Assembly: GCA_001828645.1 (NCBI GenBank)
Contig: MHZD01000216.1
Coordinates: forward strand, 1-16,746
Length of the DNA: 16,746 nucleotides
Direction of reading: 5' to 3'
Origin: Planctomycetes bacterium RIFOXYC2_FULL_41_27
GTDB lineage: Bacteria > Planctomycetota > Brocadiia > Brocadiales > Brocadiaceae
In this document: piece after piece, positions 1-7,792 of the stretch
Layout: each line of letters opens with the position of its first letter
Numbering within the stretch: position 1 is the first letter of the stretch
Made by a program: the position numbers and the translations under genes
The notes under the pieces: model-generated
Database searches by the model: none
Told to the model about the DNA's origin: nothing
The model's input: the letters and a program-made list of their open reading frames with translations, nothing else

Positions 1-22
1 CTGTCAAAAATTAATTTATTTA

Positions 23-47
23 TATCATGTCTATCCTGTTATCTTGT
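23..47. repeat. Short tandem repeat TATCNTGT x3
   Basis: Three units, TATCATGT (23-30), TATCCTGT (32-39) and TATCTTGT (40-47), are visible on the plus strand, equal to ACANGATA on the minus strand. The third unit lies inside the last codons of the minus-strand gene that ends at 39. The AT-rich stretch before it (about 4-20) resembles positions 3080-3107 further on, so this is probably part of a dispersed intergenic repeat family. Confidence 0.55.
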
Positions 48-680
48 CAAATCTTTTTCCTCCGGTGAACTATTACAATTTTTCTTTTTACTAACTGCCT
101 CTTTGAATGGCAGGTGGTAAATCAGGTAGTCAATAACAATATCTGGCGTCAGTTTTTCGTCTACCTTGTGAAGCATCCCCAGAAAAAGGACACCGGTTTC
201 ACCGTCCTTTAAAGTCTTATCAATTCGATTCGCTATAAACGCATCTCGTTCTGCCAGGTAGTTAGCGCGTCCATCTGTGCCTGTTTCAGCGCCTTTTTGC
301 GCGGCTGCATCTTTGATTAGTTGATATTCCTTTATCAATAACGCCGGGTCTTCGGTTCCCATCAGGGTTGCTCCCTCATGGATAAGTTTTAGCAATAATT
401 GATGATTTCTGCCTCCGCTATTTGCGATATCCTGCACAATTTGTAATTCTTTTCCGCAGACTGGCAAACCATCCTGATAGACCTTGACCTGGTTATAACG
501 AAGATTCCTTTGATTTAAACGTTCTTCAATGCCTGTCCATAGATCGTTTATTTTTTTCAGGTGTTGCTCCCACTTAGGTATACCGTACTTTTTAATATAT
601 TCTTTTTTTAATGGTTCTGCCAATGAACCCATATCAACCTCTGTGTGAATGATCGGTATATAGATAAGTCGTCGTCCCAT
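39..680 (-). CDS. Unassigned 213-aa protein, possibly TraB/ChaN-like
   Basis: I do not recognise this protein with certainty. It has no signal peptide or membrane segment, so it is probably cytoplasmic. The N-terminus is a hydrophobic strand followed by H12-x-E14 (IPIIHTEVDMGS). Near the C-terminus an ERD motif (residues 144-146) precedes a hydrophobic strand ending in GMLH (168-171). This order, strand plus His/Glu, then an Arg-containing helix, then strand plus G-x-x-H, recalls the TraB/ChaN/EreA-like superfamily; that link is my inference and weak. The Lys-rich tail (residues 198-213) looks disordered and is encoded partly in a short repeat. The ATG at 680 lies 3 nt after the stop of the response regulator gene, so the two are very likely co-transcribed and translationally coupled. 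No strong ribosome binding site is visible, which fits coupling. Confidence 0.75.
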   Translation of the reverse strand: MGRRLIYIPIIHTEVDMGSLAEPLKKEYIKKYGIPKWEQHLKKINDLWTGIEERLNQRNLRYNQVKVYQDGLPVCGKELQIVQDIANSGGRNHQLLLKLIHEGATLMGTEDPALLIKEYQLIKDAAAQKGAETGTDGRANYLAERDAFIANRIDKTLKDGETGVLFLGMLHKVDEKLTPDIVIDYLIYHLPFKEAVSKKKNCNSSPEEKDLTR

Positions 681-683
681 CGT

Positions 684-1076
684 CTACGTGTTAGTGTATT
701 GTTCCTCTATCCCCTGTTTTATAACCTCCCTGACACATTCAAGGTTAAATGGTTTGGTTATGTAGTCATACGCTCCGAGACTCATGGCTTCTTGTGCTGT
801 CTTCAAAGTTGCATATGCCGTGATCATCACAACGGGAAGCCCTGGTTGAATGGCCTTGATCCGCTGAAGGGTCTCAATACCACTCATTTCAGGCATCATA
901 ATATCCAGCAATACAAAATCCACACCTCCATCCAGTACCTTTTCAATGGCATCTTTCCCACTGTTTACTATGTCAGTTACATAACCTTCCTCGTAAAGTG
1001 TTGCAGCAATCATTTCACACATATCAGATTCATCGTCAACGATCAGAATGACAGGTTTCTTGAATTCAATTCCCAT
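684..1076 (-). CDS. CheY-like single-domain response regulator
   Basis: This 130-residue protein is one complete receiver (REC) domain with no output domain. Visible key residues are the acidic pair D14-D15, the phospho-acceptor D58 in LLDIMMPEMSG, the switch residue T86 (MITAYA) and K108 in the TKPF motif. It should accept phosphate from a histidine kinase and act by protein-protein contact. No kinase adjoins it; the nearest complete kinase in the window is about 12 kb away. The start is supported by AAGGA about six bases before the ATG. It leads a two-gene minus-strand unit with the 213-residue protein, which may be its partner or target; that is inference from the 3-nt spacing. Confidence 0.93.
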   Translation of the reverse strand: MGIEFKKPVILIVDDESDMCEMIAATLYEEGYVTDIVNSGKDAIEKVLDGGVDFVLLDIMMPEMSGIETLQRIKAIQPGLPVVMITAYATLKTAQEAMSLGAYDYITKPFNLECVREVIKQGIEEQYTNT

Positions 1077-1529
1077 AAAATTTCCTTAAAATTTGCTAAT
1101 GAAATAAAAGGTATTTTTATGGAGGACGCGCAAGTTTTATTCCTACTTCGTTTTATATTTTTGGAATCTATCTCGGTAGGCATTCCAATTCAATAAATGA
1201 ATAATCAAACACCCGTGTAACTTTACTCTAATTATCATTTTAAGTTTTAAGTTGAGAAAGAAATTCCGTTTTAGATTGATTTGAAATTCCTTTGTTACAA
1301 CGACAGTGTATGGAAATATTCGTAAAAAAGTAGCTTTAACGATATAAATCTATAGCGTTAATTCTATATAGTTGTGGTATAAATTCCATATGTATGGAAA
1401 TTATACCATAATTTTGATCTATTAAGGTTATATTGGATTTGTAGAAGAATTGCCAGGCGTCAATACTTCAAGGTGACACTTTAGAAGAAGTACGCAATAA
1501 CGTTAAGTATTTGACTGTAAGGAGTTAGT
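1077..1529. other. AT-rich intergenic region without a gene
   Basis: No credible coding sequence is visible on either strand. The minus-strand promoter of the response regulator gene should lie at its left end, but I see no convincing -35/-10 pair. The one striking element is the 34-bp palindrome at 1375-1408. No clear terminator for the tRNA transcript is seen at the right end. Confidence 0.6.
1375..1408. repeat. 34-bp near-perfect palindrome, operator-like
   Basis: The arms are TGGTATAAATTCCATA and TATGGAAATTATACCA with a 2-base centre; 15 of 16 positions pair. It is AT-rich with no flanking T-run, so it is more like a dimeric protein-binding site or cruciform than a terminator. An additional half-site, GTATGGAAAT, is at 1308-1317, 84 bp from the matching bases at 1392-1401. 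It lies about 300 bp upstream of the minus-strand response regulator gene. Confidence 0.55.
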
Positions 1530-1606
1530 TGGGGTGAGCGACGGGATTCGAACCCGCGACCCTTAGAGCCACAGTCTAATGCTCTAACCATCTGAGCTAC
1601 GCTCAC
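1530..1606 (-). tRNA. tRNA-His (GTG)
   Basis: The minus strand folds as a full cloverleaf. The acceptor is GTGAGCG/CGCTCAC, followed by TA at positions 8-9 and a D-arm GCTC/GAGC. The anticodon stem TTAGA/TCTAA carries loop CTGTGGC with anticodon GTG, and the T-arm has loop TTCGAAT. CCA is encoded at 1532-1530. Typical of tRNA-His, the base before position 1 is G (at 1607) and the discriminator is C (at 1533), so the G-1:C73 pair is genome-encoded. It lies about 32 bp downstream of tRNA-Arg and is probably co-transcribed with it. Confidence 0.97.
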
Positions 1607-1638
1607 CGCACTGCATGTAAAAATTGATATGTTTCATA

Positions 1639-1716
<78 letters not shown>

Positions 1717-1731
1717 TTAAACTTTAGGAAA

Positions 1732-1759
1732 ATTATATCAATATTAGGATGAATATCAA
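1732..1759 (-). promoter_or_regulatory. Promoter of the tRNA-Arg/tRNA-His unit
   Basis: On the minus strand, TTGATA (1759-1754, 5 of 6 to the sigma70 -35 consensus) is followed after 16 bases by TATAAT (1737-1732, a perfect -10). Transcription would start near 1725, about 9 nt before the mature 5' end of tRNA-Arg, which is a normal distance. Confidence 0.65.
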
Positions 1760-1927
1760 TACAATTTTAGATTATTTACGCTCGGATCAGTATAAATGTT
1801 GCCACCGACTCAATGGTCTTCCCGAGAGGGGTATTTCGTACATATTTTTGGTCTAATAGTAGTCTTTAATACCTAACCCGAACGACTCGGAAGAGTCCTT
1901 GAATGGGAATTTACGATTAGGGATTTA

Positions 1928-1970
1928 CCTCCCCCCTTTATCCCCCTCTAGAGGGGGACAGGGGGGAGGG
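1928..1970. repeat. Dispersed palindromic repeat, copy A
   Basis: The centre is CCCCCTCTAGAGGGGG (1942-1957), flanked by CCCCCC and GGGGGG arms. The pairing continues imperfectly into the AT-rich flanks: AATTTACGATTAGG on the left against the complement of the TAATTCGTAATTCGTAAATT stretch on the right, about 1907-1990. It is related in its C-run/G-run layout to the copies at 3113-3200 and 11094-11167. The long extended arms look MITE-like. Confidence 0.7.
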
Positions 1971-2164
1971 TAATTCGTAATTCGTAAATTTTTGCTAAAC
2001 TTGTCCTCGTGAAAACGGGGAAGTGTCAAAATTTTTTTTGTAAGAAACTATAATGCCTACGTTAATGCAAAATTGTAAATTTACGAATTCATCTTTCATT
2101 TTTATAAAAAGTTTCTATACTAAAAGGGTTTACCTGTTTTTTTAATGAGGTTATTTCAGACCAG

Positions 2165-3070
2165 ATGAGTACAAAAATAGAACTAAGCACCATGTGTTTC
2201 TATCATGGGGATACACTTGCAAAGATCAAACGGTGCAGGGATTATATTGAATCACAAGGTTTTGAATTTGGTATTCAGTTACACAATTCTGTTACAAAAG
2301 ATTTATATAACAAAATCAAAGACCTTGATGTCGGGTTTTCTGTCCACGCTCCTGTATTTTCTGATTATTTCATCAATCTAGCCAACAACGATTTTAATAC
2401 AGTCATTGCTGGATTTCAAAATACTGCGTCTGTCATGCAGTCGCTTCGAAGTAACGTCGCATTGTTCCATGGTTTTTTTATGACCCAGAAACCCATTAAA
2501 AACGACCCAGCCAACTACGGCAAGGTATTGCGCGATGCTATGGATAATAACTATCGGCTTAATGGCACGCGAGTAATGGACCCGAAATTCCTGGAAACGG
2601 AAGAATTTTGTAATTATCAAAATACGGTGAAAACCAACATGAAACAACTCAGGGAAATGTATCCATCCTATACACTCTGCATAGAAAATGACTTTCCCGG
2701 CATTGGGAACGGCAATCAGACACCTGCCCACCTCATATATCTCGATTGCCCAATCTGGTTAGATACAGGGCACCTGTGGGCATCTGCCATTTTAAACAAA
2801 TTCGACTTTTACACGGGTATTGACACGATCTGTAAGCAATGTCGGGTAATTGGTGCGCATCTGAACACCAATCAAACTCCCCTCAATTGGAACTTTAAAA
2901 GTCCCGACGGCGACACCCATTCTCATTTCTCCAGAGAATACGACATGGATATGGACAGAGTTATCCGTATCCTTAAAAAAAATCAAATTACTCATTTCAC
3001 CATTGAGGTGGTAGACGGAGACATTGAAGACGTAACCTTTCTTATTGAAACGTACCAGTCAATCATTTAA
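2165..3070 (+). CDS. TIM-barrel protein with an endonuclease IV-like metal site
   Basis: This 301-residue cytoplasmic protein belongs to the xylose isomerase-like TIM-barrel superfamily (AP endonuclease family 2). In order I see H61 (SVHAPV), H102 (FHGFF), E174 (CIENDF), D200-x-x-H203 (LDTGH), H232 (GAHLN), D250-x-H252 (DTH) and E281 (TIEV). This is the order and approximate spacing of the nine trinuclear-zinc ligands of E. coli endonuclease IV (H69, H109, E145, D179, H182, H216, D229, H231, E261). The first site also shares the family context VHAP...INLA. A DNA-repair phosphodiesterase is therefore possible, but the rest is divergent; a sugar-phosphate isomerase/epimerase with the same fold is the alternative. 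The gene stands alone. Its start is the ATG at 2165, with a weak GAGG 14 bases upstream. Confidence 0.85.
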   Translation: MSTKIELSTMCFYHGDTLAKIKRCRDYIESQGFEFGIQLHNSVTKDLYNKIKDLDVGFSVHAPVFSDYFINLANNDFNTVIAGFQNTASVMQSLRSNVALFHGFFMTQKPIKNDPANYGKVLRDAMDNNYRLNGTRVMDPKFLETEEFCNYQNTVKTNMKQLREMYPSYTLCIENDFPGIGNGNQTPAHLIYLDCPIWLDTGHLWASAILNKFDFYTGIDTICKQCRVIGAHLNTNQTPLNWNFKSPDGDTHSHFSREYDMDMDRVIRILKKNQITHFTIEVVDGDIEDVTFLIETYQSII

Positions 3071-3112
3071 TAAGCTTGACAAAATTAAATTTATTTGTAT
3101 TATCTTGTAAAA

Positions 3113-3200
3113 ATCCCCCTTAGAAAAGGGGGACAGAGGGGGTTGTAAAATAACTCAGGAAAAAACACAACCCCCAGAATCCCCCTTTATTAAGGGGGAC
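3113..3200. repeat. Dispersed palindromic repeat, copy B (two modules, inside-out)
   Basis: The module is a CCCCCTT/AAGGGGG hairpin followed by GGGGGTTGT. One module is at 3115-3146 and an inverted one at 3167-3197 (ACAACCCCC then CCCCCTT/AAGGGGG). The GGGGGTTGT/ACAACCCCC arms therefore face each other across 20 bases (3138-3146 and 3167-3175). It lies between the gene ending at 3070 and the receptor gene at 3274, and could end transcription of the former. Confidence 0.75.
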
Positions 3201-3273
3201 TGCGTAGGACTAATTTATTCGCAATTATTTCTTCACAGTGGAGCAAGAATCCCTCAGATCTTGAATTGGCAAA

Positions 3274-4296
3274 TTGAAACCGATTTATAGAATCCTCAGT
3301 GCGTCGGGCATTGCTATTTTTACGTTTTTAGTAATCATGGGCCCGTTGACATATAAAGCCCTTGCCCCTGCCATAAAGAACATGGCTATGAACCACTTGA
3401 TTTCCGTCCGCGAAATCAAAAAGATGCAAATCCAGAACTTTTTCCACGAGAGATACGGGGATATTAACGTACTCTCGAAAAATCCACTGGTTGTCCAAAG
3501 TTTGCCACGTTTTTCGAATGCCTTCAAGGCAGGTGGTTTTGATGACTCTGCCTATAAACAGGTAGACACCTATTACGGCCCACTGCTCGAACACTTTCTC
3601 AGACAATATGGTTATAACAACATGTTCATGGTAGACACGGACGGAAATGTATGTTTCGGTGTTAAAAAGGATGAATATATTGGAACGAATCTGAGGACCG
3701 GGAAATACAGTTCATTCAGTATCGGTGAAGTATTTAAGGAAGGGTTAAACAACACTAAATTCTCTGATTTAACGTGGTGTGAAGAGGCAAAAGACTTTAT
3801 CTTCATGGCAGCGTCCCCAGTATATGACCTAACCAACAAACTCTTGGGCACTGTTATTGTCGAAATGCCTTATTCCAGCATCGACATTATTTTAGCGCAA
3901 AGAGACGGACTGGGTGACACCGGTGAGATTTATATTGTGGGTGATGACCACTTTATGCGTTCGAAATCAAGATTTATCACCCAAAATACTATTTTAAAAC
4001 TCGAAATCAATACAGACGCAGTGAACGATGCACTTCGTGGAAACACCGACGTAAGGGTTGTAAAAGACTATCGTATTATCCCTGTGATCAGCGCATATAC
4101 ACCCCTCGAAAATTTACGGGACGTTACATGGGTACTTCTGGTGGAAATGGACGGCAAAGAGGCCTTGTATCCTGTCCTTGTCCTTAAAACAAACCTGATT
4201 ATCATTGGCGCCGTAATTAGCGTCATTACGGCTGTATATCTTTATTTTACACTCTGGAGAAGACGTTCAATAAATAATCCTTTAGCATCTTCGTAG
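3274..4296 (+). CDS. Double-Cache membrane receptor lacking its output domain
   Basis: 340 residues: a short N-terminus, TM1 (about 10-29), an extracytoplasmic double-Cache sensor (about 35-300), TM2 (about 303-328), then only RRRSINNPLASS. The membrane-distal part ends normally (GDTGEIYIVG about 215-223, WVLLVEMD 286-293), matching the corresponding stretches of the complete kinase at 13440 (GETGETYLIN, WGVIAEID). The tail reads like the first residues of a HAMP domain and then stops, so the HAMP and kinase or methyl-accepting part is missing. The last 50 bp overlap the 3' end of the convergent gene at 4247. The start is TTG: an in-frame stop sits at 3262-3264, and the next Met (22) would cut into TM1. 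It is either a decayed receptor or a stand-alone sensor. The ligand is unknown. Confidence 0.8.
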   Translation: MKPIYRILSASGIAIFTFLVIMGPLTYKALAPAIKNMAMNHLISVREIKKMQIQNFFHERYGDINVLSKNPLVVQSLPRFSNAFKAGGFDDSAYKQVDTYYGPLLEHFLRQYGYNNMFMVDTDGNVCFGVKKDEYIGTNLRTGKYSSFSIGEVFKEGLNNTKFSDLTWCEEAKDFIFMAASPVYDLTNKLLGTVIVEMPYSSIDIILAQRDGLGDTGEIYIVGDDHFMRSKSRFITQNTILKLEINTDAVNDALRGNTDVRVVKDYRIIPVISAYTPLENLRDVTWVLLVEMDGKEALYPVLVLKTNLIIIGAVISVITAVYLYFTLWRRRSINNPLASS

Positions 4297-5989
4297 GATA
4301 TAGGCAAATGGGATATTCCCGGAATCTCACAACTTCATTATAAGCAAGTTTGTCACGGATAGTATTTATTTCCTTCCGTTTCTTTTTCAGTTCGGGATTT
4401 ATCTGCGTCAGCATTAGTTTATTCAATTCTTTGATCCGACGAAAATACCGCCTTTTCTCATCGGCGTTACTTACGCCCATTATCTTTAACAATCTTTGTT
4501 TTTCTTTAACTCTGTTCATAAACGCTGGCTCACTTTGAGTTTCTTTTGAAGCATATCGCTCCGGATTATAACACATATCACTATCAGTCCGCTGTAACTC
4601 CTGTAATACTTTGATATCCAAACCATAGTCGTCCAAAGGTAAAAATAAAGTCGCAGAAATCGTGACGAAGCCAGGAGGGTCTATGCCAAAGAACTCTTTT
4701 ATAATTTCGTCAGTAATGGTGTCGTATTTTGCCCCCCCAATTCCATGAATAAAGACATCTGAAAAGAACATCCGGGAAAACATTGTCATTGTAATCGCAC
4801 GTGGACGTATCTTAATACCGGTCTCCATCAACACCTTTAACCTCGATAGATTTTCCATTGCACCTTCATTTTTCTTTAGAATAACTAAAATATCCGCACC
4901 ATCTGTAATTTTTATATCCTCCCCTTCATTCACCCTGTAACACTTAGCCCTTTGTCCTCCTGCCTTCCATACCCAAAAAGGTATTTCTATTAAATTCCCC
5001 ATAATCTTCAAATCCGGTAGTGGATTGGCCTTTGAACGAATTTTATGAATGCCCCGGTATTCAGCCAATATCTCGTTATAGATTTTGGCAAATCGTTCTG
5101 ACTCATATAGAATGTGCAATAAAAAATGGTAGAATCCATCCGTATCACACATCCAGGAAACGGGCACTTCGAGATTTTCAATGCCAAAATCTTCCTCCAA
5201 TGACCTTCTGGCAGCAGTTAATAAACCCACCATATCACTACAACCTTGTTGATAGCACTCCCCTATGCGATTGATGAATTGTCCAAACATGACCTGCATA
5301 TCTTCTATGGTTGTTTTTATATCTTCACGAAGGATGTTTTTACTCAGCAGGTCAATAACCTCCTCTTTGAACTGGAGTATCGGTTCAAAATCATCAAACA
5401 CAATCTCTTCACATGCCACATGGTCTTTATTCTTTACGAATGCCACCTTCCCAACAGACGCTGATATTTTTGACAAAATCGGCACGTACATAAGACCCAT
5501 ATTACAGGCATCATTGTCTACAATCATATTCACACTGATACCACCCAATTTTTTAACTAAATAGTGTGCCAGGTGATTCTTGATCCATATCCCAGGATGA
5601 TACAAAATAGGCTCATGACCCGTCTGTATTATTGGAATTTTTTTAATTGTCTCATAATCTAATGTCAATTCATTTACGCATAATTTGTCTTGTGCTACCT
5701 GCAATGGCGTATCTTTTTTCATGTTATTCCGGTCATATAGGTATGGGCCAGATGGATCTTTTCGAAGTAAGGATTTAATTCCGCTTGTATAATACACAGC
5801 CTTGCGTAGTATTTCCATGCGGGTTTTATCCCGTAATATCTGAAAAGGGACGCCGTTAATTTCAAATTTATAGCCAGATATTTTACGTCTATTTTCCAGC
5901 GCCAATTCCGGGATATGCTCTATTGCTGGCTCTAGAAATACCTCCCTATTGTTTTTTGGTATCTCGTAACTAATATTTTTCATTGCCAT
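4247..5989 (-). CDS. Putative BshC-like protein (planctomycete-type, 580 aa)
   Basis: A large cytoplasmic protein without membrane segments. Residues 121-140 (IQTGHEPILYHPGIWIKNHL) followed by a hydrophobic strand and VDND (157-160) resemble the TGQQ...GPLY nucleotide-fold region and following acidic motif of BshC, the putative cysteine-adding enzyme of bacillithiol synthesis. A second conserved-looking block is RPRAITMTMFSRMFFSDVFI with HGIGGAKYD after it (395-423). Residues about 487-553 are charged and probably form a coiled coil, as in BshC. At 580 residues it is slightly longer than typical BshC. No bshA or bshB is nearby, so bacillithiol synthesis is not supported by context. Two possible starts (5989 and 5983) lie two codons apart and neither has a clear ribosome binding site. 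The 3' end overlaps the convergent receptor gene by 50 bp. Confidence 0.72.
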   Translation of the reverse strand: MAMKNISYEIPKNNREVFLEPAIEHIPELALENRRKISGYKFEINGVPFQILRDKTRMEILRKAVYYTSGIKSLLRKDPSGPYLYDRNNMKKDTPLQVAQDKLCVNELTLDYETIKKIPIIQTGHEPILYHPGIWIKNHLAHYLVKKLGGISVNMIVDNDACNMGLMYVPILSKISASVGKVAFVKNKDHVACEEIVFDDFEPILQFKEEVIDLLSKNILREDIKTTIEDMQVMFGQFINRIGECYQQGCSDMVGLLTAARRSLEEDFGIENLEVPVSWMCDTDGFYHFLLHILYESERFAKIYNEILAEYRGIHKIRSKANPLPDLKIMGNLIEIPFWVWKAGGQRAKCYRVNEGEDIKITDGADILVILKKNEGAMENLSRLKVLMETGIKIRPRAITMTMFSRMFFSDVFIHGIGGAKYDTITDEIIKEFFGIDPPGFVTISATLFLPLDDYGLDIKVLQELQRTDSDMCYNPERYASKETQSEPAFMNRVKEKQRLLKIMGVSNADEKRRYFRRIKELNKLMLTQINPELKKKRKEINTIRDKLAYNEVVRFREYPICLYPTKMLKDYLLNVFSRV

Positions 5990-6032
5990 TTTAAATTAAT
6001 TCTGATTAAGTATGTTTAATTGGATTTGTCCG

Positions 6033-6100
6033 TCACCAAGACACGAAGACACCAAATAAGTCAGATTATTTTCTCCTTGTCTTTGCGCCTCAGTGGCGAA
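6033..6100. repeat. Imperfect inverted repeat, CACAAAG family, copy 1
   Basis: The left arm TCACCAAGACACGAAGACAC (6033-6052) pairs imperfectly with the complement of CTTGTCTTTGCGCCTCAGTGGCGA (given here only as a landmark, about 6076-6099). It fills the gap between the divergent genes at 5989 and 6149, so it sits in both promoter regions. A related copy is at 9682-9751. Confidence 0.55.
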
Positions 6101-6148
6101 TAATACAGGCTAAAAAGGAATAGTAAAAATTATATCAAGGATAACGAA

Positions 6149-7699
6149 ATGATTGAAGAGAATAAGGAAATAGTTTTAATCCTCGATTTCGGATCTCAAT
6201 ACGCCCAACTTATTGCACGACGAGTAAGGGAGAATAACGTCTTCAGCGAGATCGTGTCACATAAGATTACTGCTGAACAGATACAACAGACTAACCCTAA
6301 AGGAATTATCCTCAGCGGCGGTCCTGCAAGCGTGTACGTTAAAAATGCCCCGCGGTGCGATGAAGATATTATCAAACTGGGGATACCCATTTTAGGCATC
6401 TGCTATGGTATGCAACTGGGATGTCAGATGCTGCAAGCTACCGTAAAACCCACTGCTACACGGGAATACGGAAGGACGGCATGTACTGTCAACAACACCA
6501 GCAAATTATTCAAATCACTCACCAAAGACACAACAGTATGGATGAGTCACGGCGACCAGGTGGTTGAATTGCCGGCGGAATTCGAATCACTTGCACTTAC
6601 CAAAAATTGCCCTTTTGCAGCCGTAAAGCACAAAACAAAGGCATTCTACGGTGTACAGTTTCACCCCGAAGTTACCCATACCCCACAGGGAAGTCAGATC
6701 ATTCGAAACTTTCTCTATGAAATTTGTGGATGCACGGGTGACTGGAAGATGCATTCCTACATAGAAAATTCTGTAGCCGACATCCGTAAACAAGTCAAAG
6801 ATGGACGTGTGGTGTGCGGACTATCGGGTGGGGTTGATTCTGCTGTCACTGCAGCGCTCATCCATAAAGCCATTGGAAATCATCTGTCCTGTATTTTCGT
6901 CGATAACGGTCTTTTGAGAAATTACGAGGCAGACGAAGTTATTAAAACATTTAAAGAGAATTTTACGGTAGACCTCCATGCTATTGACGCACGAGATAGA
7001 TTTCTCACTAAATTAAAAGGCGTAACCGACCCCGAACAAAAACGCAAGATCATTGGACATGAATTCATTGAGATTTTCAAGGAAGAGGCAAAGAAAATAT
7101 CTCAGGCAAGGTTCCTGGCACAGGGAACGCTCTATCCTGATGTCATCGAAAGTATCCCTGCACACGGAGGTCCGACGGTAACCATTAAAAGCCATCACAA
7201 TGTGGGCGGCCTTCCGGCAGAGTTAGGATTTGAACTGGTAGAACCCCTTCGATTCTTATTTAAAGACGAGGTACGCAAGATAGGTGAGGAACTTGGATTG
7301 CCAGAAGAATTAGTCTGGCGTCACCCTTTCCCAGGACCAGGGCTGGCCATTCGGATTATCGGTGAAGTGACGAAACCACGCCTGGAAATCCTTCGTAATG
7401 CCGACAGGATTGTCATCGAAGAAACACGCCAGACAGGGATCTACCGCTCAATTGCTCAATGTTTCGCCGTACTACTTCCCATGAGCACCGTGGGGGTAAT
7501 GGGAGACGAAAGAAGTTACGAAAACGTCATAGCCATACGTGCTGTAGAAACAACCGATTTTATGACTGCCGACTGGTGCCACATCCCTCACGAAATACTG
7601 GGGATTATTTCCAATCGAATTATCAACGAGGTTAAGGGCATCAATCGCGTAGTGTATGACATCAGCACCAAACCTCCCAGCACGATTGAGTGGGAATAA
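6149..7699 (+). CDS. guaA: GMP synthase (glutamine-hydrolysing)
   Basis: This enzyme converts XMP to GMP in purine synthesis using ATP and glutamine. All parts are present in 516 residues, a normal length. The N-terminal class I glutamine amidotransferase has nucleophile C85 (GICYGM) and H172/E174 (FHPEVTHT). The ATP pyrophosphatase has its P-loop SGGVDS at 226-231, and the C-terminal dimerisation/XMP-binding domain ends in the typical [11 protein letters not shown]. The start is firm: AAGGA at 6137-6141 lies 7 bases before the ATG. It appears monocistronic, divergent from the BshC-like gene. No guanine-type riboswitch is visible in the short upstream region, which is mostly a repeat. Confidence 0.98.
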   Translation: MIEENKEIVLILDFGSQYAQLIARRVRENNVFSEIVSHKITAEQIQQTNPKGIILSGGPASVYVKNAPRCDEDIIKLGIPILGICYGMQLGCQMLQATVKPTATREYGRTACTVNNTSKLFKSLTKDTTVWMSHGDQVVELPAEFESLALTKNCPFAAVKHKTKAFYGVQFHPEVTHTPQGSQIIRNFLYEICGCTGDWKMHSYIENSVADIRKQVKDGRVVCGLSGGVDSAVTAALIHKAIGNHLSCIFVDNGLLRNYEADEVIKTFKENFTVDLHAIDARDRFLTKLKGVTDPEQKRKIIGHEFIEIFKEEAKKISQARFLAQGTLYPDVIESIPAHGGPTVTIKSHHNVGGLPAELGFELVEPLRFLFKDEVRKIGEELGLPEELVWRHPFPGPGLAIRIIGEVTKPRLEILRNADRIVIEETRQTGIYRSIAQCFAVLLPMSTVGVMGDERSYENVIAIRAVETTDFMTADWCHIPHEILGIISNRIINEVKGINRVVYDISTKPPSTIEWE

Positions 7700-7757
7700 A
7701 AGAACAAACACTCGTTCAGGCAGAATTATAAATTTGTTTTACATTTGATAAAAATAC

Positions 7758-7786
7758 TTGACATATTTATTCAAATGAGATATTCT
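7758..7786 (+). promoter_or_regulatory. Sigma70-type promoter
   Basis: A perfect -35 TTGACA (7758-7763) is followed after 17 bases by TATTCT (7781-7786, 4 of 6). Transcription would begin near 7793, right at the first hairpin of the candidate ncRNA. It starts 58 bp after the guaA stop, so it is not the guaA promoter. Confidence 0.5.
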
Positions 7787-7792
7787 GCCTGC

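Larger units (their letters stand above)
1717..2164. other. Intergenic region with palindromic repeat and hairpins
   Basis: No gene is visible. The region holds the tRNA promoter and the GC-rich repeat at 1928-1970. A small hairpin has stem GACTC/GAGTC and loop GGAA (1884-1897). A second hairpin has TCCTCGT/ACGGGGA around a GAAA loop (2004-2021), followed by a T-run at 2032-2039 that could terminate plus-strand transcription. Possible -10 boxes for the gene at 2165 are TATAAT near 2049 and TATACT at 2116-2121, both with poor -35 elements. Confidence 0.5.

Noticed and set aside
645..1196. 183-codon plus-strand ORF
   Set aside because: It is antisense to the response regulator gene, whose REC motifs are unmistakable; the plus-strand translation shows no recognisable motif.
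1460..1511. Inverted repeat AATACTT/AAGTATT downstream of tRNA-His
   Set aside because: The 7-bp AT-rich arms lie about 38 bases apart with no T-run, too weak to call a terminator.
1884..2021. Structured RNA or riboswitch upstream of the TIM-barrel gene
   Set aside because: Two hairpins with GNRA-like loops are present, but they match no riboswitch class I can name, and the gene start is far away.
3076..3103. TTGACA-16-TATTAT as promoter of the receptor gene at 3274
   Set aside because: It looks like part of an AT-rich dispersed repeat also seen near position 1, and would leave a leader of about 165 nt containing the palindromic repeat; noted only as a look-alike.
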